Source of the DNA: JAYEPK01 sp048569615
GTDB taxonomy: Archaea; Thermoplasmatota; Penumbrarchaeia; Penumbrarchaeales; Penumbrarchaeaceae
DNA: 64,000 nucleotides
Assembly: GCA_048569615.1 (NCBI GenBank)
Contig: JBLIRK010000004.1
Coordinates: 1 to 64,000, forward strand
Direction of reading: 5' to 3'
Each line of letters opens with the position of its first letter. Position 1 is the stretch's first letter. Under the pieces are notes generated by a model. That model was not told the DNA's origin. It ran no database searches and worked only from the letters and a program-made list of their open reading frames with translations. Below are positions 18,865-30,600 of the stretch, in pieces. Made by a program: the position numbers and the translations under genes.

Positions 18865-21800
18865 CTGAAAAAAAATGCATGCAGGTTAATAATAAATCCA
18901 GTCTTACTGATTTCATTTATCGTTCTGGTGCTTCCGCTCTATGTGAACGAGCCCCTTCTTGCTCCGGCCGTCGGACATGCTGTTGCAGGAATTGGCGGAC
19001 CTTCGAGGAGCAGTCAGACATTCCATTCACCCACCGGAGGAAAATGGGTCTATGATTTCTCGGAGCCGGATCCGGCCTCGACAAGATCACAGAACCTCAC
19101 CTATCGGGGAGGGCTTGCAGTATTGAAGGAGAGGTTTCTTCTGGATGATTTCACGGGAGGGACGGTAGGTCAGATGCCCTCCGGTTGGACCGAGGACGAT
19201 CCTTCAGAGGGAGATTTTGTATTGGACAGTTCGGTGTATAGAACTGCCGCGAACAGCGCCCACTATTCCACAGCGAGCGGAGGAGGAGGGTACGCGGTTT
19301 CACGAACGATGACATCGGTGGGTTCATCGGATAACCTCGAGGTCCGCTTCTCGATATGGATAGTCGATATCAAGGAGGTTACGACAAATAACGGATTGGT
19401 ATGCAGACTTCACTATTCAGGCCTGACCGACGGTGCGGAATTGAGGTTCCATGACAATGGAACAGTTTCCCTTTACGGTTGGGACGGTTCGGGAAACAGG
19501 GAATTCTTCTCCGATCCTTCCATGCAGACATCGACCTGGTACGAGATAACCCTTGAGGTCAACATGTCGTCGCAGACCGTTGACCTCATAATTGACGGCC
19601 AGAGTGAGATATCCGGGGCCCCCTTGAGGTCCCAATCCGGAGGCGGGGTTCTCTTCATGAACTCCATATCCTTCATTTCCGGCCCCAGCGGTGATGGTGC
19701 GGAGTTCCATATCGACGATATCTTTGCCACGAAGAATACCATAGACAGTGGAAGGTATACCTCCCCCACGATTTCAAAGACCGGGGAGATGGAATGGCAG
19801 TACCTTCAGGTCTATCCGGGAAGCAACGAGGATCTGCTCTCACTGTCGCTGATAGATATCAGCTCCGGCTCTCCTTTTGCCAATTACGACAGAATAACCG
19901 TCCCGTCAAATGGAAGGATATCCCTTGCATCCCTCTCCAACTCGATCTCCAATTTCAAGATAGACGTTCGTTTCGTCAGGGAAGGTTCCCGCAGACCTTC
20001 TTTGGACCTGGTGGGGGCGAGCTGGCAGCTGACCGGACATTTCTTCGATCCCCTTTTTCCGGGAACGGGTCTGTTGAGGCAGAACCTTGAACACGTGACG
20101 GACGGGTTGATACTCGAGGAGAGCTCCCCTGGGAACTACAAGACCTCGGGAAAGGTGATCACACATTCCATCGACATAGGCTCAGGAAGGGTTTGGGGTG
20201 TCATTACAATGGATTTCCAGATTCCGGACGGTACAAACCTGTCGATGGAGATCGTGGACACCCAGGATGAGACAAGGATACCTGGGATACCGGTGTCCTA
20301 CAACGGGGCCCTTGACCTTTTCGAGAACGATCTTCCCTTGGATGAGGATTTCCGCATAAAGATCACTTTCATAAGCGATGGTCTTTCCACTCCGAACGTC
20401 AGATGGATATCTCTTTCAAAGCCGCCCAACACCGCTCCCGTGGTCCATGACCTCTCTACGAACAGATCAAGCATCTACAGGATGCAGAGCACAACCCTGA
20501 GGATAGTATTCGGAGATGGCACTGATAAATGGACGGACCTTGAGGTCGATGCCGAATATCAGAGGCCAGGCGGGGGGCCGTGGTCTGGAGATATGATAAC
20601 CGGACCCGAATTCGACGGAACGGATGCGGTATTCCGGTTTACCGTTCCGGCAACTGCGGAAATCGGGACCTACAAGCTGAGGGCGGTGGTAACTGATAGG
20701 TCCGGTATTGCCACCTATTCCGATCCAAGGGACCTTGAGGTAATGAACAACCTGGTGACCATGCCTCTGATCGAGCTGACACCGGACAAGGTTTTCACGG
20801 ATACGATAATCAGGGCCTCGCTCATTCTGGATTCCTCCGATCCCGAGGGGGATACCGTGCTCTACCGGTTCTACTGGTACATCAATGGTGAACTTAACGT
20901 TCCTGAAGACTGGGATGATCCTTTGACGGAGTGGGTACCGGAGAACACAACTTCGAAATCCTCCACACTTGCACCTTCGTTCACGAAGAAGGGCGATAAC
21001 ATCTCCTGCAAGGTTATAGCTACCGATCAGATTGATGACTGCCCCCCTGCATGGGCTTGGGCAGTGGTGAACAACAGCCCTCCTTCCGGACCCGAGTATC
21101 CTCTGAATTTCGTTGAGGAGGAGGACACCGTTATTACAATTGACCTCCTGGGCAACTTCTCCGACAAGGACGAGGATGATCTGGTCTTTTCATGGACTAA
21201 TGATCACACTATCTCCATTGAGGAGATTGGACACGGTATGGTGAACGTCACACCAATGGCAGACCTCAATGGCGAAGTGCGGTTCAACATATCAGCCTCG
21301 GATGGTGGATCCTCGATAGGGTCCGAGGTCACCATCAACTACATCCCGGTGAACGATCCGCCATATATTGAGGTGGTTTCGAATATCAGTGTCAAGCAGG
21401 GCCAATCCAAATCCATGGAAGTGATTTGGGGAGATGCCGAAAGCGGTCCGGAGGCGGAGCTTGAAGTCATCCTGCCGAAAACATGGGGGAGCGACGGGAT
21501 CCTCCTTTTCGACCGCCCCAACTCTACTTTATACCTAGAGGCTGAGAACGGCAACGTGGGCTCCCATATCATAAGTTTGACCGCCAGAGACAAGCAGGGA
21601 TTGGAGGCCAATGCCATTATCCTCATCACGGTTGAGAACATCAACGATCCGCTCGAAGCGGCCGTGATCCTGTGGCCTTTGCCCGGAGACCGGTTCGAGG
21701 AGGATACCGAGGTCACATTCCAAGGGAATGGTATCGATCCCGACACCATCCATGGTCAGGAGCTTGTCTGCAAATGGTTCATAGTGACCGAGGAGATCGG

Positions 21801-22425
21801 GACGGGAAAGGAGATAACCCACATCTTCGAGGAGCCGGGGACCTATACTATCACACTTGAGGTTTCGGAAGGGTCCAGTTCGAAATCGACCTCTGTGGAG
21901 ATCACCATCACCAAGAAGGGCGGAGGAGGAGGGGGGCCGGACGGCGACGGAGGAAAGGATGATGAAAATGCTCTGATGCCGCTGTTCATAGGAGCTGCCG
22001 CGGCTTTTGTCATCTTGGTCTTGGGTCTCGTTCTGATATTATTATACATAAGAGGCAGAAAGAAGAAGGAAGAGGCCGAGAAGGTTTCGGAGGAGGAACA
22101 GGAGAGCTCTCCGGAAACCGCCCCTGAAGTTGTCGAGGGGCAGAAGATCATCAAAAAACCGGAAAGAGAACCTCCGTCAGAGGTCAAAGCTCCGTCCCCG
22201 ATGCCCGCGGAACCCCGGATCAGGGAAACCGCAGCAGCCGAGATCCAGATGCCTCCCGAGGGAGACATACTGCTCCCGGATGACATCCCACCGGAGCCGA
22301 CAATCCCCGAGGTGAGCATACCCCAGGTTGAGGAACAGCCCGTTCCGGAAACAGTCCAGGAAGAAGAAGAGGAGGAGGATTCCGGAATGGAGTATTATTC
22401 TCCAACCCATAGAGGAAAGGGCTGA
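18865..22425 (+). CDS. Large anchored surface protein with LamG-like and PKD/cadherin-like modules
   Basis: The frame encodes about 1186 residues. The first conventional start, GTG at 18928, would cut the signal peptide in half. The open frame upstream reads LKKNACRLIINPVLLISFI from a CTG at 18865 that follows GGGGTGG, so a CTG start, or a base error in an ATG, is inferred. The ectodomain has two concanavalin/LamG-like stretches early on, several Ig/PKD/cadherin-like modules (NFSDKDEDDLVFSWTND, GIDPDTIHGQELVCKWF) and a Gly linker. One membrane helix (LFIGAAAAFVILVLGLVLILLYI) precedes an acidic Pro-rich tail ending EYYSPTHRGKG. The ligand is unknown. Confidence 0.83.
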   Translation: MKKNACRLIINPVLLISFIVLVLPLYVNEPLLAPAVGHAVAGIGGPSRSSQTFHSPTGGKWVYDFSEPDPASTRSQNLTYRGGLAVLKERFLLDDFTGGTVGQMPSGWTEDDPSEGDFVLDSSVYRTAANSAHYSTASGGGGYAVSRTMTSVGSSDNLEVRFSIWIVDIKEVTTNNGLVCRLHYSGLTDGAELRFHDNGTVSLYGWDGSGNREFFSDPSMQTSTWYEITLEVNMSSQTVDLIIDGQSEISGAPLRSQSGGGVLFMNSISFISGPSGDGAEFHIDDIFATKNTIDSGRYTSPTISKTGEMEWQYLQVYPGSNEDLLSLSLIDISSGSPFANYDRITVPSNGRISLASLSNSISNFKIDVRFVREGSRRPSLDLVGASWQLTGHFFDPLFPGTGLLRQNLEHVTDGLILEESSPGNYKTSGKVITHSIDIGSGRVWGVITMDFQIPDGTNLSMEIVDTQDETRIPGIPVSYNGALDLFENDLPLDEDFRIKITFISDGLSTPNVRWISLSKPPNTAPVVHDLSTNRSSIYRMQSTTLRIVFGDGTDKWTDLEVDAEYQRPGGGPWSGDMITGPEFDGTDAVFRFTVPATAEIGTYKLRAVVTDRSGIATYSDPRDLEVMNNLVTMPLIELTPDKVFTDTIIRASLILDSSDPEGDTVLYRFYWYINGELNVPEDWDDPLTEWVPENTTSKSSTLAPSFTKKGDNISCKVIATDQIDDCPPAWAWAVVNNSPPSGPEYPLNFVEEEDTVITIDLLGNFSDKDEDDLVFSWTNDHTISIEEIGHGMVNVTPMADLNGEVRFNISASDGGSSIGSEVTINYIPVNDPPYIEVVSNISVKQGQSKSMEVIWGDAESGPEAELEVILPKTWGSDGILLFDRPNSTLYLEAENGNVGSHIISLTARDKQGLEANAIILITVENINDPLEAAVILWPLPGDRFEEDTEVTFQGNGIDPDTIHGQELVCKWFIVTEEIGTGKEITHIFEEPGTYTITLEVSEGSSSKSTSVEITITKKGGGGGGPDGDGGKDDENALMPLFIGAAAAFVILVLGLVLILLYIRGRKKKEEAEKVSEEEQESSPETAPEVVEGQKIIKKPEREPPSEVKAPSPMPAEPRIRETAAAEIQMPPEGDILLPDDIPPEPTIPEVSIPQVEEQPVPETVQEEEEEEDSGMEYYSPTHRGKG

Positions 22426-22509
22426 AACCAATCTCCAGATGGGCAACATTTAATTAGAAAACGGGAATAGGCAGAATCGGGGGAACCGGACCTGGTTGAA
22501 AGCCTGCCT

Positions 22510-23613
22510 TTGCTTTCGGTAATAATACCGACATACAATGAAAAGGAGAACATGTCGGTCATCATCCCGAAATTGTACAAGGTTCTGAAGAAGAAGGATG
22601 TTCCCTTCGAGATCCTGGTGATGGACGATGACTCTCCCGACGGGACATGCGGTGAAGTCAAGCGTCTGTCCAAGAAGTATCCGGAAGCCGGGTGCATACT
22701 TCGAAAGGAGGATCGGGGTCTCTCACCTGCCGTGATGGAGGGTTTCAGGAAGGCTAAGGGGGATATCCATCTTGTGATGGATGCCGATCTCTCGCATCCC
22801 GTTGAGGCAGTTCCCGAACTTTACTTCGCCATAGCCAGAAGAGGGGCGGACATATCCGTTGGCTCCAGGCATGCGAAGGGAGGAGGCATCGAGAAATGGC
22901 CCCTCAAGAGGAAGATAATCTCTTCCGGGGCGGCCCTGCTTGCCAGGCCGCTCACAAGCTGCTCGGACCCCATGTCCGGCTTCTTCGCACTCCGGCCGGA
23001 AGTAATCAAGGATGCACCTCTAAGGGCAAAGGGGTACAAGATCCTGCTCGAGATCCTGGTCAAGGGCCGTTATCAAAAGGTCGAGGAGGTTCCCATAGTC
23101 TTCAGGGACAGGGAGCTGGGCCAGTCCAAGCTTGGAAGCAAGGTCATATTCAACTATCTCCAGCATCTGATGAAACTTTATATCCATCCGGGTTCAGCGC
23201 CGTTCTTCAAATTCCTTTTCGTCGGCGGAACCGGGATGCTTGTGGATCTCGGAATGGTCTCTCTGCTCCTTCTGCTGCTAGGGGACAATACTTTCGACCT
23301 TTTCTCCTATGAATCGATAAGGTTCTTCTATCTGTTCCAGGCGGTCTCCTTCATTTATGCGGTAACCTGGAACTTCATATGGAACAAGTACTGGACCTTT
23401 GATGCTGGAAGAGGGCGCAGTTCGACCCAGTACAGACGTTTCTTCCTCGTTGCCGTATTTGCCTTCGTTGTCAGGTCAGCTCTTCTTTACGGTGCAGTGG
23501 ACCTTATGGGCTTCGACCACCAGCCTCTGTATCAGATCGCCCTTGTCACCGTAATTGTGATCGTAACGGTGATTAACTATCTCGGGTCCAAGCTGTGGGC
23601 CTTTAAAAAATAG
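22510..23613 (+). CDS. DPM1-like glycosyltransferase fused to a GtrA membrane domain
   Basis: It is predicted to move a sugar from a nucleotide donor to a polyprenyl phosphate for surface glycosylation. The 367-residue protein has a GT2 domain (about 1-225) opening LSVIIPTYNEKENM, with DDDSPDGT and the catalytic MDADLSHP. A GtrA-like region with four membrane segments follows (about 235-365, FKFLFVGGTGMLVDLG...WNFIWNKYWTF). The start is unclear: the frame has no ATG or GTG before this point, and TTG at 22510 or CTG at 22492 are the options. It sits among surface proteins rich in N-x-S/T sequons, its likely acceptors. Confidence 0.88.
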   Translation: MLSVIIPTYNEKENMSVIIPKLYKVLKKKDVPFEILVMDDDSPDGTCGEVKRLSKKYPEAGCILRKEDRGLSPAVMEGFRKAKGDIHLVMDADLSHPVEAVPELYFAIARRGADISVGSRHAKGGGIEKWPLKRKIISSGAALLARPLTSCSDPMSGFFALRPEVIKDAPLRAKGYKILLEILVKGRYQKVEEVPIVFRDRELGQSKLGSKVIFNYLQHLMKLYIHPGSAPFFKFLFVGGTGMLVDLGMVSLLLLLLGDNTFDLFSYESIRFFYLFQAVSFIYAVTWNFIWNKYWTFDAGRGRSSTQYRRFFLVAVFAFVVRSALLYGAVDLMGFDHQPLYQIALVTVIVIVTVINYLGSKLWAFKK

Positions 23614-23628
23614 GCTCAGAGGCCGCAA

Positions 23629-23637
23629 GGTTAAAAA
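23629..23637 (+). promoter_or_regulatory. TATA box of the anchored protein at 23661
   Basis: GGTTAAAAA is centred about 27 bases before the GTG at 23661, which supports a leaderless GTG start rather than the TTG two codons earlier. Confidence 0.6.
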
Positions 23638-23660
23638 TCAATAAGGCTCCTTTTTTGGCC

Positions 23661-24677
23661 GTGATCTCAAAAGGGCTTTCATTGATCCCGGTCCTTGTAC
23701 TGATACTGATCCAGGGCTCCCCATCGACAGTGATTGGAGAGAGGAGCACAGACCCGCCCAAGCAGTCCGTTGATATAATTGAAATCGAGATAGAGGAGGA
23801 AGAGGTTAGATTGGATATCGGTTTCAACGGGACAAATCTGGCAATACTCCACTGCACCGCAACCCTTCTGACCAATTTGGGATTATTGATCGACTACGCC
23901 GATGTTTACATAGAACCGGTGTATTCGGACCCCCTCAAGGTCGTGGTCGAAGATGACGACTTCAGACTGACACCCGAGGATCCCGTCCATGAATTCATTG
24001 TCAACATCAGCACAATCCCGGGCACTTCCGCATCCTTGAAGCCAATAGTCACCATTGATGGCACGGCAAGAACGAGCAGGGGAACCACCACAGGCGTCAA
24101 TGATGATTCCGTAAATGTCGTGATACTCCCCTATTATGGTTCGATTCTCGAATTCGCAACTCCCATGGGGAGCGTATCTGCCGGAGATAAGCGCACATTC
24201 CAGCTTGTCATCGAGAACAATGGCAATATCGGGGAGCACTTCATCCTGAAGGTGGATGATCCCGGATCGCTCGTTTCTGATGGCATATCGGTAACCTTCA
24301 AGGAAGCCAGGGTCTATGTAGAAGAAGGCGGAACGAAGAACGTCGATGTGGAGGTTAGGGTTGATTCAAAGACGGACCGGGGAGCCTATGTCATCAGAGT
24401 GGTATGCTACCCGGAGAGCACCGGTCCCGGAAGCGACCAGGAATCGGCCGCGAGCCTGACATTGAACGTGGATAAGGGCTTCATCGACGCATTCGAGGGT
24501 TTCTTCAAAAGCCCTGCCTATTTTTGGGGTACTCTCATCGTTTTGATCATCGTGCTGATCCTTGCCGGCTATGGCATATACAGGCTCAAGCAGCACCTTG
24601 AATGGAAGAGGACCCTGCGACGAATAAGGGAGACCAACCTGGAGCAGAGAAGGGCTGAAGAAGGATCTGGTCCTTGA
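23661..24677 (+). CDS. Anchored extracellular protein with CARDB/NEW3-like domain
   Basis: The 338-residue protein has a signal peptide (LSLIPVLVLILIQG), a beta-rich ectodomain of about 240 residues, one membrane helix (YFWGTLIVLIIVLILAGYGIY) and a basic cytoplasmic tail of about 30 residues. The segment DKRTFQLVIENNGNIGEHFILKVDDPG matches the pattern of CARDB/NEW3-type adhesion or scaffold modules in archaeal surface proteins. Its stop abuts the stop of the convergent giant surface protein with no gap. The function is unknown. Confidence 0.8.
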   Translation: MISKGLSLIPVLVLILIQGSPSTVIGERSTDPPKQSVDIIEIEIEEEEVRLDIGFNGTNLAILHCTATLLTNLGLLIDYADVYIEPVYSDPLKVVVEDDDFRLTPEDPVHEFIVNISTIPGTSASLKPIVTIDGTARTSRGTTTGVNDDSVNVVILPYYGSILEFATPMGSVSAGDKRTFQLVIENNGNIGEHFILKVDDPGSLVSDGISVTFKEARVYVEEGGTKNVDVEVRVDSKTDRGAYVIRVVCYPESTGPGSDQESAASLTLNVDKGFIDAFEGFFKSPAYFWGTLIVLIIVLILAGYGIYRLKQHLEWKRTLRRIRETNLEQRRAEEGSGP

Positions 24678-27600
24678 TCATTCCTCTTCTTCGTCATCGT
24701 CCCAGTCGCCCTCTTCGGATTCTTCTTCATCCTCCGAATCTTCAAAGGTGGCGCCGCAGGAGGGACAGAGCTCATCGTCAAGGGTCACGAGCTCGCCGCA
24801 TGATGAGCAGACCCTCATATTGTCCAGCTCCTCCATTTCCTCGATGCCCATGAGTTCGCTCTTAGGCGGCAGTTTTGCCGTCTTCGGGACCCTTTCGCCG
24901 GATTCGTAAATGGCCTCGGCCCCTTCATCGATGGGAGGAGGTGCCGTTGTGGGGAGTTTTATGGTTCCGTTGTATATCAGATAACCCGCAACCGCAATGG
25001 CGGCGATGATCAACACGAGAAGGATTATGATGATTATCTGGAAGGCGAAGTTCTCCTTCACCTCATCCTTCGTTGTGATGTACGGGTTGTACGGATCGGC
25101 ATCCTTCTCGTTCGGCACTTTATCATCATCGATGTCCGGGTCCTGATCGTCCCCGATGCCGTCACCATCGAAATCTCCGGGTCTCGATGCAACAGTGGGG
25201 AAGGTGTCGAAGTACTGCGGGTATTCGGGATGTATATCGTAGACACCGTCGTTGTCATCATCGATATCCATCCACTCCTTCGAGTTTGTCGCGTCTCCGT
25301 TGGGAAGTCCGTCACCGTCCGTATCCGTAGGTTTGGAGAGCGGATCCTTTGGGTCCGTCCCGAGTTCCAGCTCCCAGTCATCGTTGAATCCGTCATTGTC
25401 ATCGTCTTTATCATCACCGGGGTCGTTGAAATCATCTCCGTCGGCATCATCCGGCTTTCCGTCCCCGTCCGTGTCGGTGGGGATCAGGATCGTGGTCAGG
25501 GTGAAGGTATTGCCCTCGTCCTTACCGTCAAAGGGCGTGATGCCCACCGAGATGCTGGCCGGATATATCCAGCCTCCCTGGGAATACTGGATCTGATTGA
25601 GGGTTCTGTCGATATTGATGGTTACTCCGCTTACGTTCCAATCGAAGAACAGGTTCACATGGTCCCCCTGGTCCGGGTCCCACATCTCTATGTCTGTCAG
25701 CCAGATGAGGTCGGTGTTCTCGTCCACTACCTCCGGCATGAGCTTTGCGCTGAGTATCTGCGGAGGTGAGTTCTTTATCTCAACGGTGGCCCTTCTGATG
25801 GGGCTTATTGCCAATCCGTCCGAAGCCCAGACGCTTACCCTAATCTGGTCTCCTTTCTTTGTGTACATGTGATCCAGGATGGGGGAGTTCGGGGCGCCCA
25901 GGGCAACCCAGGATGAGCCCGCCTTCTTCTCCCAGATGTAACTGTAGACCACGGCTCCCGTCTCCACGTCCTCTCCCCCGCTTGGTTCAGCGATTATATC
26001 GGTCAGTGTGTTGGGGCCGGTCGGGGAGAGAGAGACGGATTTCAGTGTCGGAGGTTGATTGCCAACCATGATCGGAGGTGAATTTGCAGGCTCCCCGTAG
26101 TAACCCTTTATCTGGTCCCACGGATACAGGGTAAAATTCCATATCTGTCCGGCAAAGACGTTGAGTATCTCTTCCTTGTTGTTCAGGTTCGGTTGAAGGG
26201 TTCCATTGAGATACCATCTGATGATATGCGTAGGAGGCTCCGGATCACCATCTATGTCGAACCAGTTCCATACTCCGATGATGGTGTCACCCGTCCTTGG
26301 AACCGTCAGGGAACCGGCCCCCTTCACCTCGATGCGCAGGTTCGTGGCGACAGGTTGGTCATTTTCCGGTATCACGATGACGACCACTTCCACCGTCAGG
26401 CTCTTTCCATGCGGATCGGTCGCGGTAACTTCCAGTATTCCTTCCCCGTTCCAGTCCTTCTTCAACTGGATCGAGAGCAATGATCCCTCCAGCTTTGGGA
26501 CTATCTCGCTCGCCTGTGATCTCGCGGAGAAGGTGAGGTTTCCCTTGTCCGTTCCAATATCCGTGAACCATTTGGAGACGTCAACTGGTGAGTCGTCCAA
26601 TCCGACGTCCTCGGTGGCTTCCAATATGCTGGGTATCTGGACGACGGTCGGGGCTTTGTAGCCGTAGTAGGTATTGGAGGTTCTTTTATCCAGCATGAAA
26701 CTGTCCGATATCTCTCCGTAAATGTCCACCCCGTTCTTCTTACCTTCAACGTAGGTTATTGTGAGATCGACGCTGACCCCTTTGTCCTGAACCTGATTCA
26801 GGTTGACCCGGTACACCTCATATTGGTTAGTAAAGGTTCCGCTTTGGTCCGGATAGGAGTTGTAAGAGGTCCCCGGACCCCTGTCCAGGGCAAGGTTGAA
26901 TCTTACAAGCTCCCCTTTCTCGTTGATCAGCTTTACCGTCAGCGTGTACTTAATTATGACATTCTGGCCGGTCTGGGTTACCCTGACCTTGGAAGGAACG
27001 ATCTCGGTGTCAAGAAGGAAGGCGTCTGCCTTGTTTGTCCAGATCGGTGCAGGGCTGTTATCGGAGAAGCTGCATTCCGTGATGTTGATGTAGCGGTTCG
27101 AATCATCGAAAAGGTACAGTCCCCAGTTGTTCCCTATGAATTGTGAATCCTCGATGAGCATGTCATCGGAGAGCCCGTCCACTCTGATGCCTATGATGTT
27201 TGACGAGAACTTCGTATCCATTATGTTGCCCTGTCCCCCCGAGATCGTAATTGCGTTCCCATCAATGGAGTTGAATTCGCTGTTCAATATGTCAAAAGGT
27301 GTATTTTCGAGGTAGATCGGACCTTCCCCGTATTTTACAAGGGTTCCGTCCATATAGAAGCCGAGTCCGCTCTTCATCTCCAACCTGTACAACTGACCGA
27401 GGTAGCCACCGTAAACCTGTATCGAGGAGCTGCTCATACCCTTTACATAGAACCTGTGGGATGATTGGGCGGGTCGGATGTAGGCGGCATCAAGGGTTAA
27501 CGTACCGCTTGATTCAACGACAAATCCGTTCCCGTTGCTCATCAGTGTGATGTTCTGGTTCAAAAGCGTGGCTTTCATTCCGAATGAGACGATGATATCG

Positions 27601-30600
27601 AGGTTGGACCTTGTCACTCCGGTGGCCGTTTCGCTCCCAAGAATGTCACGTGACGTTGTGGACGCTTTCCAAAGGATATGCATCTGCTTTGGGCTGATGA
27701 TGTCCCCGCCACGGTTTCCTCCTATGAGGAAACCCCCGATCTCCATTTCAACGGTCTTGGTCACGGCCGTGGGATTCAAGCTTGCCGTGAGCCCTATCCC
27801 ATCATTGTTCAAGATGCTGAATTGTGTCATCTTGCCGTAATATCCCGAGGCGTCCATCACAGCATTGGATCCTATGTAGATGTAAAGACCATCTCCGAGG
27901 TTATCCTGGATCTTCACATCATGGAACTTGTTCAATTCGGTATTCCATAATTTCAATCCAGTATCTCCGTTCTTCTCTATATTTGTGAAATTGATGTAGA
28001 TTGATCCTCCCTCTATGAAGACACCCTGACCGTAATTATACAGGAACTTGGACCTCTCCGTATCGGATCTCGTTATTGTGATATCAGAATTCTGAGAATA
28101 TAGCCCCGTACCCGAAAGGCTCTGCTGAACCTCCAGGGCTGCCAGGTTTGCGGCGGAACCATCGCTGATCCGCACACCATACTCACAGCTGTACACGGAA
28201 ACCTTAACCATTCTAAGGTCTCCGTTCTCTCCCATTTGGAATCCCCATCCCAGGCTTTCGGAGATGTTCACACCTTTCATGTAGATCCTGGAATCATCTC
28301 CGATGATTATTCCTCCCTGGGATGTGGTCTTTATTGCGACATCGAAGCCTCCGCCGCTGACTATGTTGATATTGCCTCCGTCCCCGGCGTAAATGCCGTA
28401 TTCGGTGCAATTTCGTATCTGCCGGGCGCTTATATTGACATCAACATCATCCCCGATATTGATCCCATCCAGTCCCGCGTTGGTGATCCGCGATAGAGCG
28501 TCTATGGTAATTCTTCCCCCGGATGACCATCCGGGCAAATATATCCCGTGGGATGGGGTTTGTGTGATGTTCCCCCTCAACCGGGCATTTGAACGGGAGC
28601 TCCCCTCGAGGTTGAGGTAGATGGCTCCCACCGGATCATTTCTGGAGAAGGTCTGACCGTCATCAGAGTCGATATCATAATCAAGGAGGTTCAATTGTAA
28701 ATCGTATTGGATGTTCCCTCCGGTGAGGTGGAATGCTGACCTGTTCCAGGATGATGTGATCGTTACCCCCGTAATGTCCATTGAAGCTTTGGATGGATAA
28801 TCCAACGGAACTTCGATCTTCATGCCGTATGATTCCGGCTCCATGTAAACATACTTGGCACTGACCATCGCCGTTTCTGCTTGGACTCCGGTCATGGTAT
28901 CATTGATTATCAACCTCTCCATATTCAACCATCCGCCCTGGACCAGAATTGCACTCTCGAAATTTCCGGAACCGAGGGTGGTGATGTTCGTGTTCTTGAG
29001 GTATGAGATCGCCCAATCATTCCCCGCCTTGAATCTCTGGTGGTATGCGGTATCAGTGTTCAGGCTTCCCACCATCTGGGTGGATTCCAGGCTCATGCTG
29101 GAATTGATGGACCTGACCATGGTCTGGGCCTGGAAGGATTTGCCCGGCACTCCCATGCGAAGCTGGCTCGCAAGCACTCTTCCCGAGGATTCCACATGCA
29201 GGAAGGCATCCGCGGCATCCTCCATCGACACGTTCCTTAAAAGGATCATGTTTCCGGAGACCCTGTCCGGAGTCCACCCCGACATGTCTCCGCCGAAGTT
29301 TCCGCTTCCGAGACCGTACTCGATCCCGCCACTGGAACCGGCTTTTGGCTCTCCGATGTAGATGCAGCCGAGCGACCCGTCCGGATTGGACCAGTTGAAT
29401 CTGAGCTGGACATCACCTTCCAGAAGCATGCTCAGGTCCATTTCCGCATCGGTCCCGCTTATCCACTCGTCATAGATCACATTGGAGACCGGGAATCCCG
29501 GGAAACTGGTCCAGGTACCGCTGTTGTTGTATTCGATCTTAAAAGAGGCCTGGTTTGACCTCGAATCAATAAAATGCGGTATCTTGACATAGGGAGCGGT
29601 GATGTTCGTGGTGTTCCAGAACAAAGTGGTCTCGATGGTTCCGATGTCATGATAGTATACATTGCCCGTCACATCGTAGGGCTGCCAGACCGATCCGTTC
29701 CTGATTATGATGGGATTTGCCGATGTTCCATTGATCTGGGTGTCCGTGACCTTGATCTGCTCCTTTTCCCAGGTGTGGTTTGTATCGATATAGAGCGACC
29801 CGGTAGGCTCCATATCGATCTTGGACTTCTGGAGGGTAACACCCCCGGACCTGATCGTGATCCTATTGCTCAGGTCCCAAACGGTCACATTGGTCAGGGT
29901 TCCAGTATTGAGTTCAAAGAGATCGCTGTTGATGGGGATGACCTGGGGAACGAATACCTGGCAGTTGGTCATTGTGAAGGTGCTCCCCTGATTTGTTTCT
30001 ACATGAAAGAGATCACCCTTTGACATGAAGCTGCTGTTAAGGAGGGAAACGGTCCCCCCTTTTTGTGCCGTCAGCTTGCTTCCGCTGTTGAGGAAAATCA
30101 CATCGCATTTAAAGATCGAGAGAGATCCGCCGGTTCCGATCTTGAGGTCGGATACGAAAAGCATCTTTGATGCGTAGGATTCGGATGTGGTGATGGTCGT
30201 TCCCGAGGTCAGGAATGTCGTGATGCTGTATCTCTTGGAGAAATTGGTCTCGTAACCCAGCCTGTCCACCGCCACTACATTAAGGGAATGGGGGCCCTCG
30301 GTCTGAGGGAGTGCAAATGCATTGCCGTCCCATGTTATGTTCGTTCCCATGTCCCATCTGTAAGTGACCTTATTGTTGTCCACAAGCCAGGACTGATCGA
30401 CAAGCTTATCCGTATCAGTTATGGTAAGATTAAGCTTCCCGGTTCGGGAGGCATAGTTGTTACCCTTGTAAACGGTGAACCATTCGTTCGGCTCCACCGG
30501 TGTTATCGAAGGACCTATGGTATCCACGTTGAAGTGAAGAAGAGGCTCGTTTGCGGTGTGATGCTTCCTGAATGAGATATTGTAGCCGTCTGCGATCCTC

